Source: an uncultured Desulfobacterales bacterium (GTDB lineage: Bacteria > Desulfobacterota > Desulfobacteria > Desulfobacterales > SpSt-501). Taken from it: 64,000 nucleotides of DNA. The DNA lies in the NCBI GenBank assembly GCA_938048455.1, contig CALIUY010000004.1, positions 1 to 64,000 of the forward strand, in the 5' to 3' direction. Positions within the stretch are counted from its first letter, which is position 1. Each line of letters begins with the position of its first letter. The notes beneath the pieces are model-generated. The model was not told the DNA's origin, made no database searches, and saw only the letters and a list, made by a program, of their open reading frames with translations. Positions 24,680 through 32,681 of this stretch are shown piece after piece. Both the position numbers and the translations under genes were made by a program.

Positions 24680-25213
24680 TCAAGGCCTCCGGCCGAGGCG
24701 GCGCGCCGCCGCGAGGCCTTCCCGCACGAGCACGCCGGCGAGCAGCAGGCCGCCGGCGGCCACGAGCAGACGGAACGGCCCGAGCGGAATGCGCAGCTGA
24801 TCGGAAACCGCCTTGTCGGAAAGCCCCTGCCTGAAGCCCTCGCCAACCACCACCGCCGTCACGGCGAGCGTCGCCAGAACGGTGAAGAGCCGCACCCCTT
24901 CCCGGAGGCGGGACGGAAGGCGTTCGAGAACGAACCCCACGGCGACGTGACCCCTCATCTGCTGGGTGTGAGCGGCGCCGAGCAGCACACAGGCGGCGAG
25001 CAGAAACTCGGAAAGCTCGAAGGCCCCGGGCAGGGGTCGGCCGAGAAACAGACGGCCGGCGACGTCCGCGCCGGTGAGGAAGATGAGGGGCAACACGCAA
25101 AGCGCGGCCACCCGGCCCGCCGCGGCGCTCGTACGGCGGACGGCGCCCTCGAAGACTCCGGCCGCCCCCGGCGGGGGATCTTCGGCCCCTTTGGGATCTC
25201 CCCGCGGATTCAC
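24680..25213 (-). CDS. dctQ: TRAP transporter small permease DctQ
   Basis: I choose the GTG at 25213, which overlaps the dctP stop as GTGA and gives 177 residues, the usual DctQ length. An in-frame ATG at 25267 would add 18 residues inside dctP. Four hydrophobic segments are visible, with the family pattern FLTGADVAGRLFLGRPLPGAFELSE in the first half and RLPSRLREGVRLF in the middle. It pairs with DctM to form the membrane complex. Confidence 0.88.
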   Translation of the reverse strand: MNPRGDPKGAEDPPPGAAGVFEGAVRRTSAAAGRVAALCVLPLIFLTGADVAGRLFLGRPLPGAFELSEFLLAACVLLGAAHTQQMRGHVAVGFVLERLPSRLREGVRLFTVLATLAVTAVVVGEGFRQGLSDKAVSDQLRIPLGPFRLLVAAGGLLLAGVLVREGLAAARRLGRRP

Positions 25214-26289
25214 CTTGCGCGCAGCTCGGGGGGGCAGGCCACGACCTCGACGTTGCGCCGGGCGCATTCTTCATCCATCACGGTGACGGCCCGCCGTCCC
25301 GGAAGCCCGCGGGCCTCGAGTTCCTCCGCCCAGCGGCGGGTCACCTCCTGAAACCGCTCGAACCAGCGGTCGGCCTCCGGCCGGGAAAGCTCGACCGTGC
25401 GCACACCGGCGCGCTCGATCTCCGCCATCATGCGGGGGTATTCGCTGCGGGTCAGACCTCCCGTGCTGCGGAAGGGGTTGGAGGCGACCTCGACGATCGT
25501 CCGGCGCTGGTTTTCATCCAGTCGTTCCCAGCTCCGGCGATTCATCACCACCCCCTCGGAGACACAGCCGAAGGTCGTGATCAATCCGTAGCGCAGCACC
25601 TCCTGGAGTTTGAAGGCGAGAATCACGGGAGGGCAAGTGACGATGCCGTCGATCGTCCCGCTCTCGAGCGCGAGGTACACGTCCCCGGGGGGCATGAAGA
25701 TCGGCTCCCCACCGAGGGCGCGGATGTATTGGCTCTGGTGCCCGCCGGGCGTGCGGATCTTCATCCCCCGCAGGTCCTCCATCCGGCCGACGGGGCGGCG
25801 GGTCCAGAGGAACGACTGGATGCAGCCGTTCAGCTCGATCACCTGCACGTCCCGGAATTCCTCCCGCAGCACGCGCTCGTAGACCGCACGGCCGATATCG
25901 ACGGCCAGATCCTTGCCGTCCACCCAGGCCGCAAGCGAGAGCACATCGCTCAAGGGGAAACGGCCGGGAGTGAAGGTGGCGGTGAAGTAGCCCATGTCGG
26001 AGAGCCCGTTTTTGACGATGTCGTAGTGCGCCGGGGCCTTTCCGAGGGCCCCGCCGGCGAAGAGCTGGTAGTCGAGCGTCTCACCGCTTCGGCGCCGGAT
26101 CTGTTCGAGCATGGGCGTCCAGACGGTCGTCGTCTCGCGGCTAAGGGGCGGATGCCAGGTGCTGAAGCGGATCTTTTCCGCCCCGGCGGCTTCCGCTCTA
26201 GGGAAGAGAACGCCTGCGCCGAGGGCGGCCCCCCCCCAGAAGAGTTGCTGTAGAAAACGCCTGCGGTTCGAATCGCATGCCCAGCACAT
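25210..26289 (-). CDS. dctP: TRAP transporter substrate-binding protein DctP
   Basis: The 359-residue periplasmic binding protein has a twin-arginine-like leader (NRRRFLQQLFWGGAALGAG), suggesting export in folded form. The mature part has the DctP hallmarks: IRFSTWHPPLSRET, the GLSDMGYFTATFTPGRFPL segment, LRGMKIRTPGG with the ligand-binding arginine, and ALESGTIDGIVTCP. Other residues suggest a carboxylate ligand, as in most of the family. GAGGGGAG precedes the ATG. Confidence 0.93.
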   Translation of the reverse strand: MCWACDSNRRRFLQQLFWGGAALGAGVLFPRAEAAGAEKIRFSTWHPPLSRETTTVWTPMLEQIRRRSGETLDYQLFAGGALGKAPAHYDIVKNGLSDMGYFTATFTPGRFPLSDVLSLAAWVDGKDLAVDIGRAVYERVLREEFRDVQVIELNGCIQSFLWTRRPVGRMEDLRGMKIRTPGGHQSQYIRALGGEPIFMPPGDVYLALESGTIDGIVTCPPVILAFKLQEVLRYGLITTFGCVSEGVVMNRRSWERLDENQRRTIVEVASNPFRSTGGLTRSEYPRMMAEIERAGVRTVELSRPEADRWFERFQEVTRRWAEELEARGLPGRRAVTVMDEECARRNVEVVACPPELRAR

Positions 26290-26346
26290 GGACGGCTCCC
26301 CTCAGACCTGCCGCCTCCGAAAAGCGGAAGCGGGGCCGGAAGAAAA

Positions 26347-26943
26347 TCAGGCCGCACCGGCGGCCGGCCCGGAGGGCGGCTCCGGGGACCGCGGCCCGCG
26401 GAAGACGCTCAGAAAGGGGCGGAGGAAGAAGACGGCCAGCAGGAGGACGAGAATTAGGCCCCCGACCAAAAGCACGATCCGCTCCAGAAGAACCGCGCCC
26501 GCGACTGCGGCGACCAGGAGCAAGGCGACGGAAAGAAGCGTCCAGGCGAACCGGACCCCGGACACGAAGACGGCGAAGGCGATCAACATCACGGCCGCGG
26601 GGCCCGCCGCCTCCGGGGAAAGTCGCTGCCGCTCGATCAGCCAGAGCAGCGCTTGCACCAGAACCGCCGCCCCGAGCCAGAGCAACGCCTGGTCGAGGAG
26701 AACTTCCCGCCGGGATCGGCCGCGCCCGCCGAGAAGGCACACCCCGAAGCAGAGCGCACCGAAAAGGGCGACCGCGACCGTCCAGAAGGCCCTCGGATTC
26801 TGCGGGCGAAACGGATCGAGCACCAATCCGGCGCCGCAGAGCACGACCAGCCCGAGCAGCAGAAGCCCCCGCAGCACGGGCGCCCGTCCCCCCGCCGCCG
26901 GACGGGACAAGGGCGTTGCCGATGGTGTCGGATGGGTCTCCAT
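26347..26943 (-). CDS. Hypothetical multi-pass membrane protein
   Basis: I do not recognise this 198-residue protein. About six hydrophobic segments lie between residues 24 and 180, with short Gly/Arg-rich loops and a proline-rich, uncharged tail. It lies 57 bases upstream of dctP on the same strand and 24 bases after the zincin gene, so it may be part of the same transcript. No motif suggests a function. The high Leu/Val/Ala content is normal for a membrane protein in this GC-rich genome. Confidence 0.6.
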   Translation of the reverse strand: METHPTPSATPLSRPAAGGRAPVLRGLLLLGLVVLCGAGLVLDPFRPQNPRAFWTVAVALFGALCFGVCLLGGRGRSRREVLLDQALLWLGAAVLVQALLWLIERQRLSPEAAGPAAVMLIAFAVFVSGVRFAWTLLSVALLLVAAVAGAVLLERIVLLVGGLILVLLLAVFFLRPFLSVFRGPRSPEPPSGPAAGAA

Positions 26944-26967
26944 CGTCTCTCCTCCCCCGGAGTTGTC

Positions 26968-27342
26968 CTACTCGTAGCCGAGCTCGATCAGGCGCTCCTC
27001 GTCGATCCCCAGAAAGTGGGCCACCTCGTGCACCACGGTGATCTCGATTTCCTCCTCGAGTTCCTCACGATCGGAGCACATCTCCTCGAGCGGTTTTTTG
27101 AAGATGAAGATCGTGTCCGGGTAGAGCGGCGGGTCGGTCGCCGAACGCTCGCTCAAGGGGATCCCGGAATAGACCCCGAGCGGGGGATCCTCGGGGGAAA
27201 ACCCCAACTCTTCCAGAAGAGCGGGGTCGGGGCGATCCTGGACGGTGATGACCACATTGTCGAGATGGCGCCGGATCTCCTCCGGAATGCGCTGGATCGC
27301 CCGCTGCACGATGCGCTCGAATTCGGCGCGGCTGAGCTTCAT
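26968..27342 (-). CDS. Zincin-like metallopeptidase family protein
   Basis: A 124-residue acidic protein with an HExxH zinc motif (HEVAH, residues 105-109) followed by FLGIDEERL, the pattern of the small zincin-like proteins grouped in PF06262. The N-terminal EFERIVQRAIQRIPEEI and the middle LGVYSGIPLSERS also fit that family. Whether it is an active protease is not established for the family. No signal peptide is seen, so it is cytoplasmic. It has its own promoter at 27363-27391 and may lead a transcript into the TRAP genes. Confidence 0.88.
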   Translation of the reverse strand: MKLSRAEFERIVQRAIQRIPEEIRRHLDNVVITVQDRPDPALLEELGFSPEDPPLGVYSGIPLSERSATDPPLYPDTIFIFKKPLEEMCSDREELEEEIEITVVHEVAHFLGIDEERLIELGYE

Positions 27343-27362
27343 CGATCCCCCCCCTCGCAGGG

Positions 27363-27391
27363 ATGATAAAAAACAATTCGTGGAAACTCAA
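27363..27391 (-). promoter_or_regulatory. Promoter of the zincin gene
   Basis: On the minus strand TTGAGT (27386-27391), a 17-base spacer and TATCAT (27363-27368), about 20 bases from the ATG. It is back to back with the plus-strand promoter at 27412. Confidence 0.6.
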
Positions 27392-27411
27392 CCCGCCGCC
27401 GGCGACCGCCG

Positions 27412-27440
27412 TTGGAATGCCCCGGCCGTCGTGTTAGGAT
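27412..27440 (+). promoter_or_regulatory. Promoter of the PHP-like membrane protein gene
   Basis: TTGGAA (27412-27417), a 17-base spacer and TAGGAT (27435-27440), giving a leader of about 75 bases. The leader contains GAGGAGC just after the -10, far from the start codon. Confidence 0.55.
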
Positions 27441-27522
27441 TGGAGGAGCAGGCACAACCCGCAACCGACTTGTCTTCCGAAGACGGCCGTGAAACACGGG
27501 GCCGCAGCGGACGATTTCGCGG

Positions 27523-30500
27523 ATGGCGCGCACGACCTCCATTCCCCCGTTTTTCTTCGATCGCAAGGATCACGAACTCATCCGCATCATCAACGAATCC
27601 CTCGCGGCCTCCTTCGCCTCCCGCAAGCGGTATTTCCCCCACTTCCACCCCAACGGGATCAAGCAGCTCGCCGAAAGCAAAGGATTGCGCACGGCCTACG
27701 CCGTGGCCTACCTCTTGAGCTCCCTCGAGATCGGCGGGGTGGAAGAGCGCTTGAGCGCCTTGCGGATGCTGCGCATGGAGGTGATCGACACGGCCGAGGG
27801 CCCCCTGCCCCGCAACACGGCCCGGGTGCTGCTGGAGATCATGAAACACCTGGTGCGGGCCCGCGGGGACGAACGTCGCCAGCTCGAACTCGCCCACGAT
27901 TTCCGCATGGCGGCCTCCGGCAAGCCGCGTTTCATCCGCCGCATGCTGCGGCGGTACCACCTGCTCGAGATGCCCGAGGAGTGGAACCAAATCGCCTTCG
28001 ACGACCACGTCCACGACGTGAACACGAAGGGCCGCAAATCCTCCTCGCACCTGATCATGGACGCCTGGATCAAGGGCATCCGCCGTCTGCGGGTGATCCA
28101 CTACTATTACATCGAGCCGCGCTTCGCCGCCGAACTCTTCGAAGCCTCGCGGATTCTGGAAATCGACGTCCGCATCGGAATCGAATATTACGCGCGCTTC
28201 CGCGACCGCTACGTGCAGCTCATCTGGGTCCCTCGGGGGTTCGCCGACAGCCAGGCCTTTCTCTGCTTTCTCGAGGAGCCGGCCGTTTCGCGCCTGATGG
28301 AGGCCGGGCGGAAAGCCGCCCGCTGGCAACAGCGCTCGGTGATGGAATTGCTCGCGAAGTTCAACGCCGTGCATCGCCTGGAGATCGAGCGGCGCCTGGG
28401 CATCGCGCTGCCCCCGATCGCGGAGTCGCAGTTCCTCGCCTTCGTCGGCATCGGCCAGAAATCGAAGCTGCACCTCTCCAAGTTCATCGAGGACCAGATC
28501 GTGCTCGCCCTCCACCGTCGGGTGACGGAGCTGCGCCGCGAGCTCCCCGCCGCATCCCCCGAGCGCCGCGCCGAGATCGAGCGCTGGACGGCGGAAGTGA
28601 ACGGCCTCGACCTGGAGGCCTTCGTCGACGGCTTCCTCGATCCCGGGCGGAACCCGGAAATCCGCTACCCCGAGCAACCCTCCACCGACCCCGAAACCCC
28701 CGAGCTCTTGTGTCTCGGCCCGCAGGAGATCCTCGCCCGTCTCGCCGCCCTCCATTCGGGCTACCGCATCACGCTCAACCTGACGCACCTCACGGCGGCC
28801 GACGTGCTCGAGCTGCTCTACGACTGCCAGGGGATGATCACCCGGCTCGAGCTCTTCAACCTCAAGGATTACACCGCGCGCAAGACGGCTCACCTCGGGG
28901 AAATCGGGCGGCTGATGCTGGCGTTGAACGAGGGAAGTGCGATTCACCTGAAGCAGGTGATCCGGGAGATCATCGCCGGGCTGTCCATTGCGAAAGACCC
29001 CCGGAGCCTCGAGCAGGCCGAAAAGCTGCGCGGGGTCCTCTACGACATCGAAAGCTTCACCTCGTTTTATGCCGGTCGCTTTCTGCGAGCGCGCATCGGG
29101 AGCGATTCGACCGGCCGGTCGCCCCGCCTTCCCGGCATGGGGATCGCCGTGCTGGAAACCCTCTCCCCGCGGGCGCGCCGCGAAGTGTTGAAGCCCGACC
29201 CGGCGCAGGCGCGCATGATCCTGCCGGTGCGGATGACCGTCTACAAGACGGTGATTCACCTGCCGCCCTCGGGGACCTCTCCCCGCTTCCGCGAAGCGCC
29301 CGGCGCATCAAACGGCCTGTCGGGGAGGATCTTCGGCGGAACCCGGATGGTGCGCTGGCAAGTGGAGAGCACGATGACGCGCCTCTCCGAGCCGGGAAAC
29401 CTCGTCACCCTGGGCGGCTACCGGCGCTCGATCGACAACGGCCTGCGGCTCGAGGAGGGGACCGATAGCGCCCCGTCTCGCCTTCCTCCCGCCTCCTGCC
29501 TGAACAGTCGCCTGAAAAATGCGCTCAAAGTGCTCTGCGGCTTCGTTCCGGCCTTCGCCACCTTCTTTCTCACCCAGCCCTGGTGGGTCCTCGCCTGGGG
29601 GGGAGCGGTGATCTGGTTTGCGATCACCGGCTTGCGCAACATCCTGCAATCCGTGCTGGGCGGGGGGGGGCTGCGGCGTTCGCCGCTTCTCAACTGGAGC
29701 GACTACGTGAGCTGGAGCCGGCTGACGGACTCGCTGATGTTCACGGGCTTCTCGGTCCCGCTCCTCGATTTCTTCGTCAAGACCTTGCTCCTCGACCGCG
29801 GGCTGGGCATCAACACCGAGACCCATCCGCTCGCGCTCTACAGCGGCATGGCCCTGGTCAACGGGGTCTACCTCTCGAGCCACAACCTCTTCCGCGGCCT
29901 TCCGCGGACGGCGGTGATCGGCAATTTCTTCCGCACCGTGCTCTCGATCCCGATCGCCTTCGGCGTCAACGGCGCAGCGGCCATGCTGCTCGCCTCTTTC
30001 GGGGTCGCCTCCCCGGCCGTAGAGCTTCAGAAATGGGCGGCCATCATCTCGAAGACGGCTTCGGACACGGTGGCCGCCTTCATCGAGGGCCTGGCCGACC
30101 GCCACCGCAACATCCTGCTGCGCCTGCGCGATCTGCGCGTCAAGTTCGCCCAGCTCTTCGAGACCTATGCGCAGCTCGAGCTGGTCTACCCCGACGTGGA
30201 GACCTACGCCGTGCTGCAGCCGGAGCGGGCCTCCGACCGTCGCTCCGCGGGCGAGGCGCGCGACCTGGAGCGCATCCTCATGATCCACGCCCTCGACCTG
30301 CTCTACTTTTGGATGGTGCAACCGCGGGGCCGGGATGCGCTGCGGCGTTTCCTCAAGACGCTGAGCGAGGACGAGCGATCGGTCTTTCTGAGCACCCAGT
30401 TCACCCTGCAGCGTTGCCGCGAGATCAGCCAGCTTTTCTTGGACGGCATCCTGGGGGACAATTTTCCCCGACCGCTTTCGTTCTACCTCGCCCGCTTCGG

Positions 30501-30645
30501 CGAGTATCTGGAAGAAGTGAAGCGGCTGGCTTTCGCGGAAAGCCCTCCCGGACCGGCGGCGGGCGAAGGCCGCAGGGAGGGGCGATCTCCCGTCTTGAGC
30601 TGTCCTCTGACCCCCTCCCCGCGCCGGGAGCCTCCGGAGCGTTGA
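27523..30645 (+). CDS. Large membrane protein with degenerate PHP-like N-terminal domain
   Basis: I do not recognise a named family for this 1040-residue protein. Residues 160-175 (DDHVHDVNTKGRKSS) resemble PHP phosphoesterase motif I (HxH), GIEY at 219-222 resembles motif II, and RLELFN at 441-446 resembles the later ExxN motif. These are resemblances, and some metal ligands seem to be missing. Five or so hydrophobic segments follow (about 668-705, 738-757, 770-790, 800-828), then a helical cytoplasmic tail. No signal peptide is present. The ATG is fixed by an in-frame stop at 27490, with no Shine-Dalgarno. Predicted role: a membrane-bound phosphoesterase-like or sensor protein, unproven. 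Confidence 0.6.
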   Translation: MARTTSIPPFFFDRKDHELIRIINESLAASFASRKRYFPHFHPNGIKQLAESKGLRTAYAVAYLLSSLEIGGVEERLSALRMLRMEVIDTAEGPLPRNTARVLLEIMKHLVRARGDERRQLELAHDFRMAASGKPRFIRRMLRRYHLLEMPEEWNQIAFDDHVHDVNTKGRKSSSHLIMDAWIKGIRRLRVIHYYYIEPRFAAELFEASRILEIDVRIGIEYYARFRDRYVQLIWVPRGFADSQAFLCFLEEPAVSRLMEAGRKAARWQQRSVMELLAKFNAVHRLEIERRLGIALPPIAESQFLAFVGIGQKSKLHLSKFIEDQIVLALHRRVTELRRELPAASPERRAEIERWTAEVNGLDLEAFVDGFLDPGRNPEIRYPEQPSTDPETPELLCLGPQEILARLAALHSGYRITLNLTHLTAADVLELLYDCQGMITRLELFNLKDYTARKTAHLGEIGRLMLALNEGSAIHLKQVIREIIAGLSIAKDPRSLEQAEKLRGVLYDIESFTSFYAGRFLRARIGSDSTGRSPRLPGMGIAVLETLSPRARREVLKPDPAQARMILPVRMTVYKTVIHLPPSGTSPRFREAPGASNGLSGRIFGGTRMVRWQVESTMTRLSEPGNLVTLGGYRRSIDNGLRLEEGTDSAPSRLPPASCLNSRLKNALKVLCGFVPAFATFFLTQPWWVLAWGGAVIWFAITGLRNILQSVLGGGGLRRSPLLNWSDYVSWSRLTDSLMFTGFSVPLLDFFVKTLLLDRGLGINTETHPLALYSGMALVNGVYLSSHNLFRGLPRTAVIGNFFRTVLSIPIAFGVNGAAAMLLASFGVASPAVELQKWAAIISKTASDTVAAFIEGLADRHRNILLRLRDLRVKFAQLFETYAQLELVYPDVETYAVLQPERASDRRSAGEARDLERILMIHALDLLYFWMVQPRGRDALRRFLKTLSEDERSVFLSTQFTLQRCREISQLFLDGILGDNFPRPLSFYLARFGEYLEEVKRLAFAESPPGPAAGEGRREGRSPVLSCPLTPSPRREPPER

Positions 30646-30663
30646 CCGGCCGGAGACCCGGGC

Positions 30664-31110
30664 TCAACGGGGAGGGCGTCTGGACCCGCGTCGGGAGCGG
30701 AGCGCGCGTTGTTCGCGCTCAAGCTCGGCAAGCAGCCGCCGGAGCGTCCAGGTTTCCGAAACGGGGGTCAGCGCGGCCCAGAGAATCTCCCCCCCGCCCT
30801 GCTTGCGCCACAGGCTCATCAGGCGGATCAATCCCGCCTGGGGGATCCCGGAAACGATTGCGGCGCGCGGGAGCTCGGAGGAACGACCCGCCCCGGTGCC
30901 GTCGGGCAGCGCGAAAAGCGCCCCCACGAGCTCTCCGGCCCGTTCCGTTTCGACCCACACCCGGGGGATCTGCGCCAGCCCAGCGGCGGCGGCCGCGGCA
31001 TGAAAGCGGCGCACGCCATCCTCCGTGAAGCCGCAGAGCAGGAATTTCGCCGCCCCGTAAAGGGGCGTTTCCTCCGCTTCGAGCCTCGAGAAGGTCGCCT
31101 CTTCGCCCAA
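30664..31110 (-). CDS. DUF3783-like protein
   Basis: A 148-residue protein with an N-terminal FLLCGFTEDGVRRFHAAA segment, a middle RAAIVSGIPQAGLIRL and a C-terminal TPVSETWTLRRLLAELERE. This pattern resembles DUF3783, whose function is unknown. The family normally has a segment near the C-terminus ending in a leucine-rich, Glu/Arg-rich helix, which is seen here. It sits 21 bases downstream of a lipoprotein gene on the same strand. Its 3' end faces the large membrane protein gene. Confidence 0.6.
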   Translation of the reverse strand: MGEEATFSRLEAEETPLYGAAKFLLCGFTEDGVRRFHAAAAAAGLAQIPRVWVETERAGELVGALFALPDGTGAGRSSELPRAAIVSGIPQAGLIRLMSLWRKQGGGEILWAALTPVSETWTLRRLLAELEREQRALRSRRGSRRPPR

Positions 31111-31131
31111 CGTTCGCCTCCCCCCGGCGGT

Positions 31132-31656
31132 TCAGAAGCCGATTCGGACCCCGATGCCGCCGCCTCCGGAGCCGACGCCGATCCCGATGCCGCTTCCGGT
31201 CCAGGGATCGTCATTCAACCACGGCGTAGCCGCCTGGATGAAGACCAGATGACGCTCCGGATCCGCCCGGATCCCCGCCGACAGGCTCGAGTACCAGACG
31301 CCGATCGTCTCCCCCTGAAGATCCAAAAGGTAGGCCCCGTAAGGAAAGGCTCCGGGTGCCGGGAAGCTTTCCACCAGACCGACCACTTTTTCGAAGGTGG
31401 GGGAGCGGGGATCGAGCTCCGTCCAGTGAACGTCCTCGATCCGCCAGGGTGGCTTCAACCCCACGACGGCGTACGGGTTGTTCTCCTGGTGGTAATACCA
31501 GTAGCGGTATCCCGGATAGACGTGCAGGGTCTCAAACGCACGGCCCACTTCGCGCGAGGCGCGCAAGCCCCCGCGGCCGGCGCTCGCGCACCCGAAGAGG
31601 ACCAGAAGCATCCCCAGCGCTGCGGTCCAAAGCATCGCTTTTCGCAGATCCATCAT
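31132..31656 (-). CDS. Hypothetical outer-membrane-type lipoprotein
   Basis: The 174-residue protein begins with MMDLRKAM, followed by a hydrophobic stretch and an LFGC lipobox with Cys23 as lipidation site. AGGAGG lies seven bases before the ATG at 31656. The mature part has an aromatic-rich segment (YPGYRYWYYHQENNPYAVVG), then LDLQGETIGVWYSSLSAG, and a glycine-rich tail (GIGIGVGSGGGG). It resembles Slp-like lipoproteins in general plan only. A sorting signal and function cannot be read. It is downstream of the metallo-beta-lactamase gene on the same strand. Confidence 0.7.
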   Translation of the reverse strand: MMDLRKAMLWTAALGMLLVLFGCASAGRGGLRASREVGRAFETLHVYPGYRYWYYHQENNPYAVVGLKPPWRIEDVHWTELDPRSPTFEKVVGLVESFPAPGAFPYGAYLLDLQGETIGVWYSSLSAGIRADPERHLVFIQAATPWLNDDPWTGSGIGIGVGSGGGGIGVRIGF

Positions 31657-31763
31657 TCTCAACCCTCCTCGGCGCATCCCGCCCCCCAGGGCCGGTCCGC
31701 CCCGGGCATGCACAAGGGTAGCGCCGGCGGCGACGCAAGGCAAGCCGCCCTGCAGGCGGGTCT

Positions 31764-32681
31764 TCAGTCGGGAAAACGGATCCGGTCCCCCACGGCGGCG
31801 AAACGGACGCTTTCGCCGAGCGCGCCGCGCAGGCGGCAGGCCTCGACCCTCCCCGTGCAGTGCAGCGGAACGATTTGGCCCGGCGCTTCCCGGGCGAGGG
31901 CCGCGAGGGTGCGCTCGAGGCGCGATTCGGAAACGCCGTGGAGATGCAAACCGCCCACGATCCCGGCGATCCGGCGGGCTCCGTATTGCCGCCGCACCTG
32001 GTCCAAAAGCCCGGCGAGGCCGGCATGGCAGCAGCCGGTGAGCAGCACCAAGCCCGCCGGGCCCAGATCGGCGACCAGGCCGAGATCGTCCTCGATTTCG
32101 TCTTCGACCCGCGCCCCCGGCTCATCGCGCAGGAAGCCCTCGGGTTTTTCCCAGACCCTGCGCGGGGCGATCGCCCCCGTGGTCCGGAGCCCCGGCAACA
32201 AGCGGAAGGGGCGCTCGGCTTCGATCAACTCCACGCCGGCGGCCCGAATTTCCGCCGGCTCCAGCGCGGAGCCGATCTCGCGCCGCCGCGGCCGGGCGCG
32301 CATGCGCCTCCCCCAGAGGCGGGGATGGCAGACCACCCGCAGCGGCCGCTCCGCCGCCGTCAGCCAGGCCCTGAGCCCGCCGGTGTGATCGTAATGGCCG
32401 TGACTGAGGACGACGTCGCGCACGCCGCCGGGGTCGATCCGCAGGGCGCGCAGGTTGTGCATCAAGACCTCGCCGCTTTGCCCGGTGTCGAAGAGCAGCC
32501 GGCGCTCGCCGAAATCGCCCTCCGCCTGCAGGAGGATCGAAAGCCCGTGTTCCGCGCGCAGGCCGCGGATCTCGACCCGGTTGTCGACCAGGACCGTGAG
32601 CGCCAGTCGCCGCAGATGCCCGGTTCCGGCCTTCCGCTCCCGGGATCCGGCGGTGTTCGAAGGCGGCCTCTCCGATTTCAA
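31764..32681 (-). CDS. Metallo-beta-lactamase-fold hydrolase
   Basis: The 305-residue protein has the MBL zinc motif SHGHYDHTGG, an early LFDTGQSGEVLMHN, a later GCCHAG and the final GGLHLHG segment. The pattern EHGLSILLQ plus LFDTGQS is typical of the group annotated as 7,8-dihydropterin-6-methyl-4-aminobenzene-phosphate synthase-like or phosphoribosyl cyclic phosphodiesterase-like. The true substrate is not known. The four-base overlap with the upstream PEP/pyruvate-binding gene (ATGA) shows that the two are translated together. Confidence 0.8.
   Translation of the reverse strand: MKSERPPSNTAGSRERKAGTGHLRRLALTVLVDNRVEIRGLRAEHGLSILLQAEGDFGERRLLFDTGQSGEVLMHNLRALRIDPGGVRDVVLSHGHYDHTGGLRAWLTAAERPLRVVCHPRLWGRRMRARPRRREIGSALEPAEIRAAGVELIEAERPFRLLPGLRTTGAIAPRRVWEKPEGFLRDEPGARVEDEIEDDLGLVADLGPAGLVLLTGCCHAGLAGLLDQVRRQYGARRIAGIVGGLHLHGVSESRLERTLAALAREAPGQIVPLHCTGRVEACRLRGALGESVRFAAVGDRIRFPD

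Noticed and set aside
27388-29259. Open frame of 623 codons on the minus strand
   Set aside because: It lies opposite the PHP-like membrane protein gene and has composition only, no motif.
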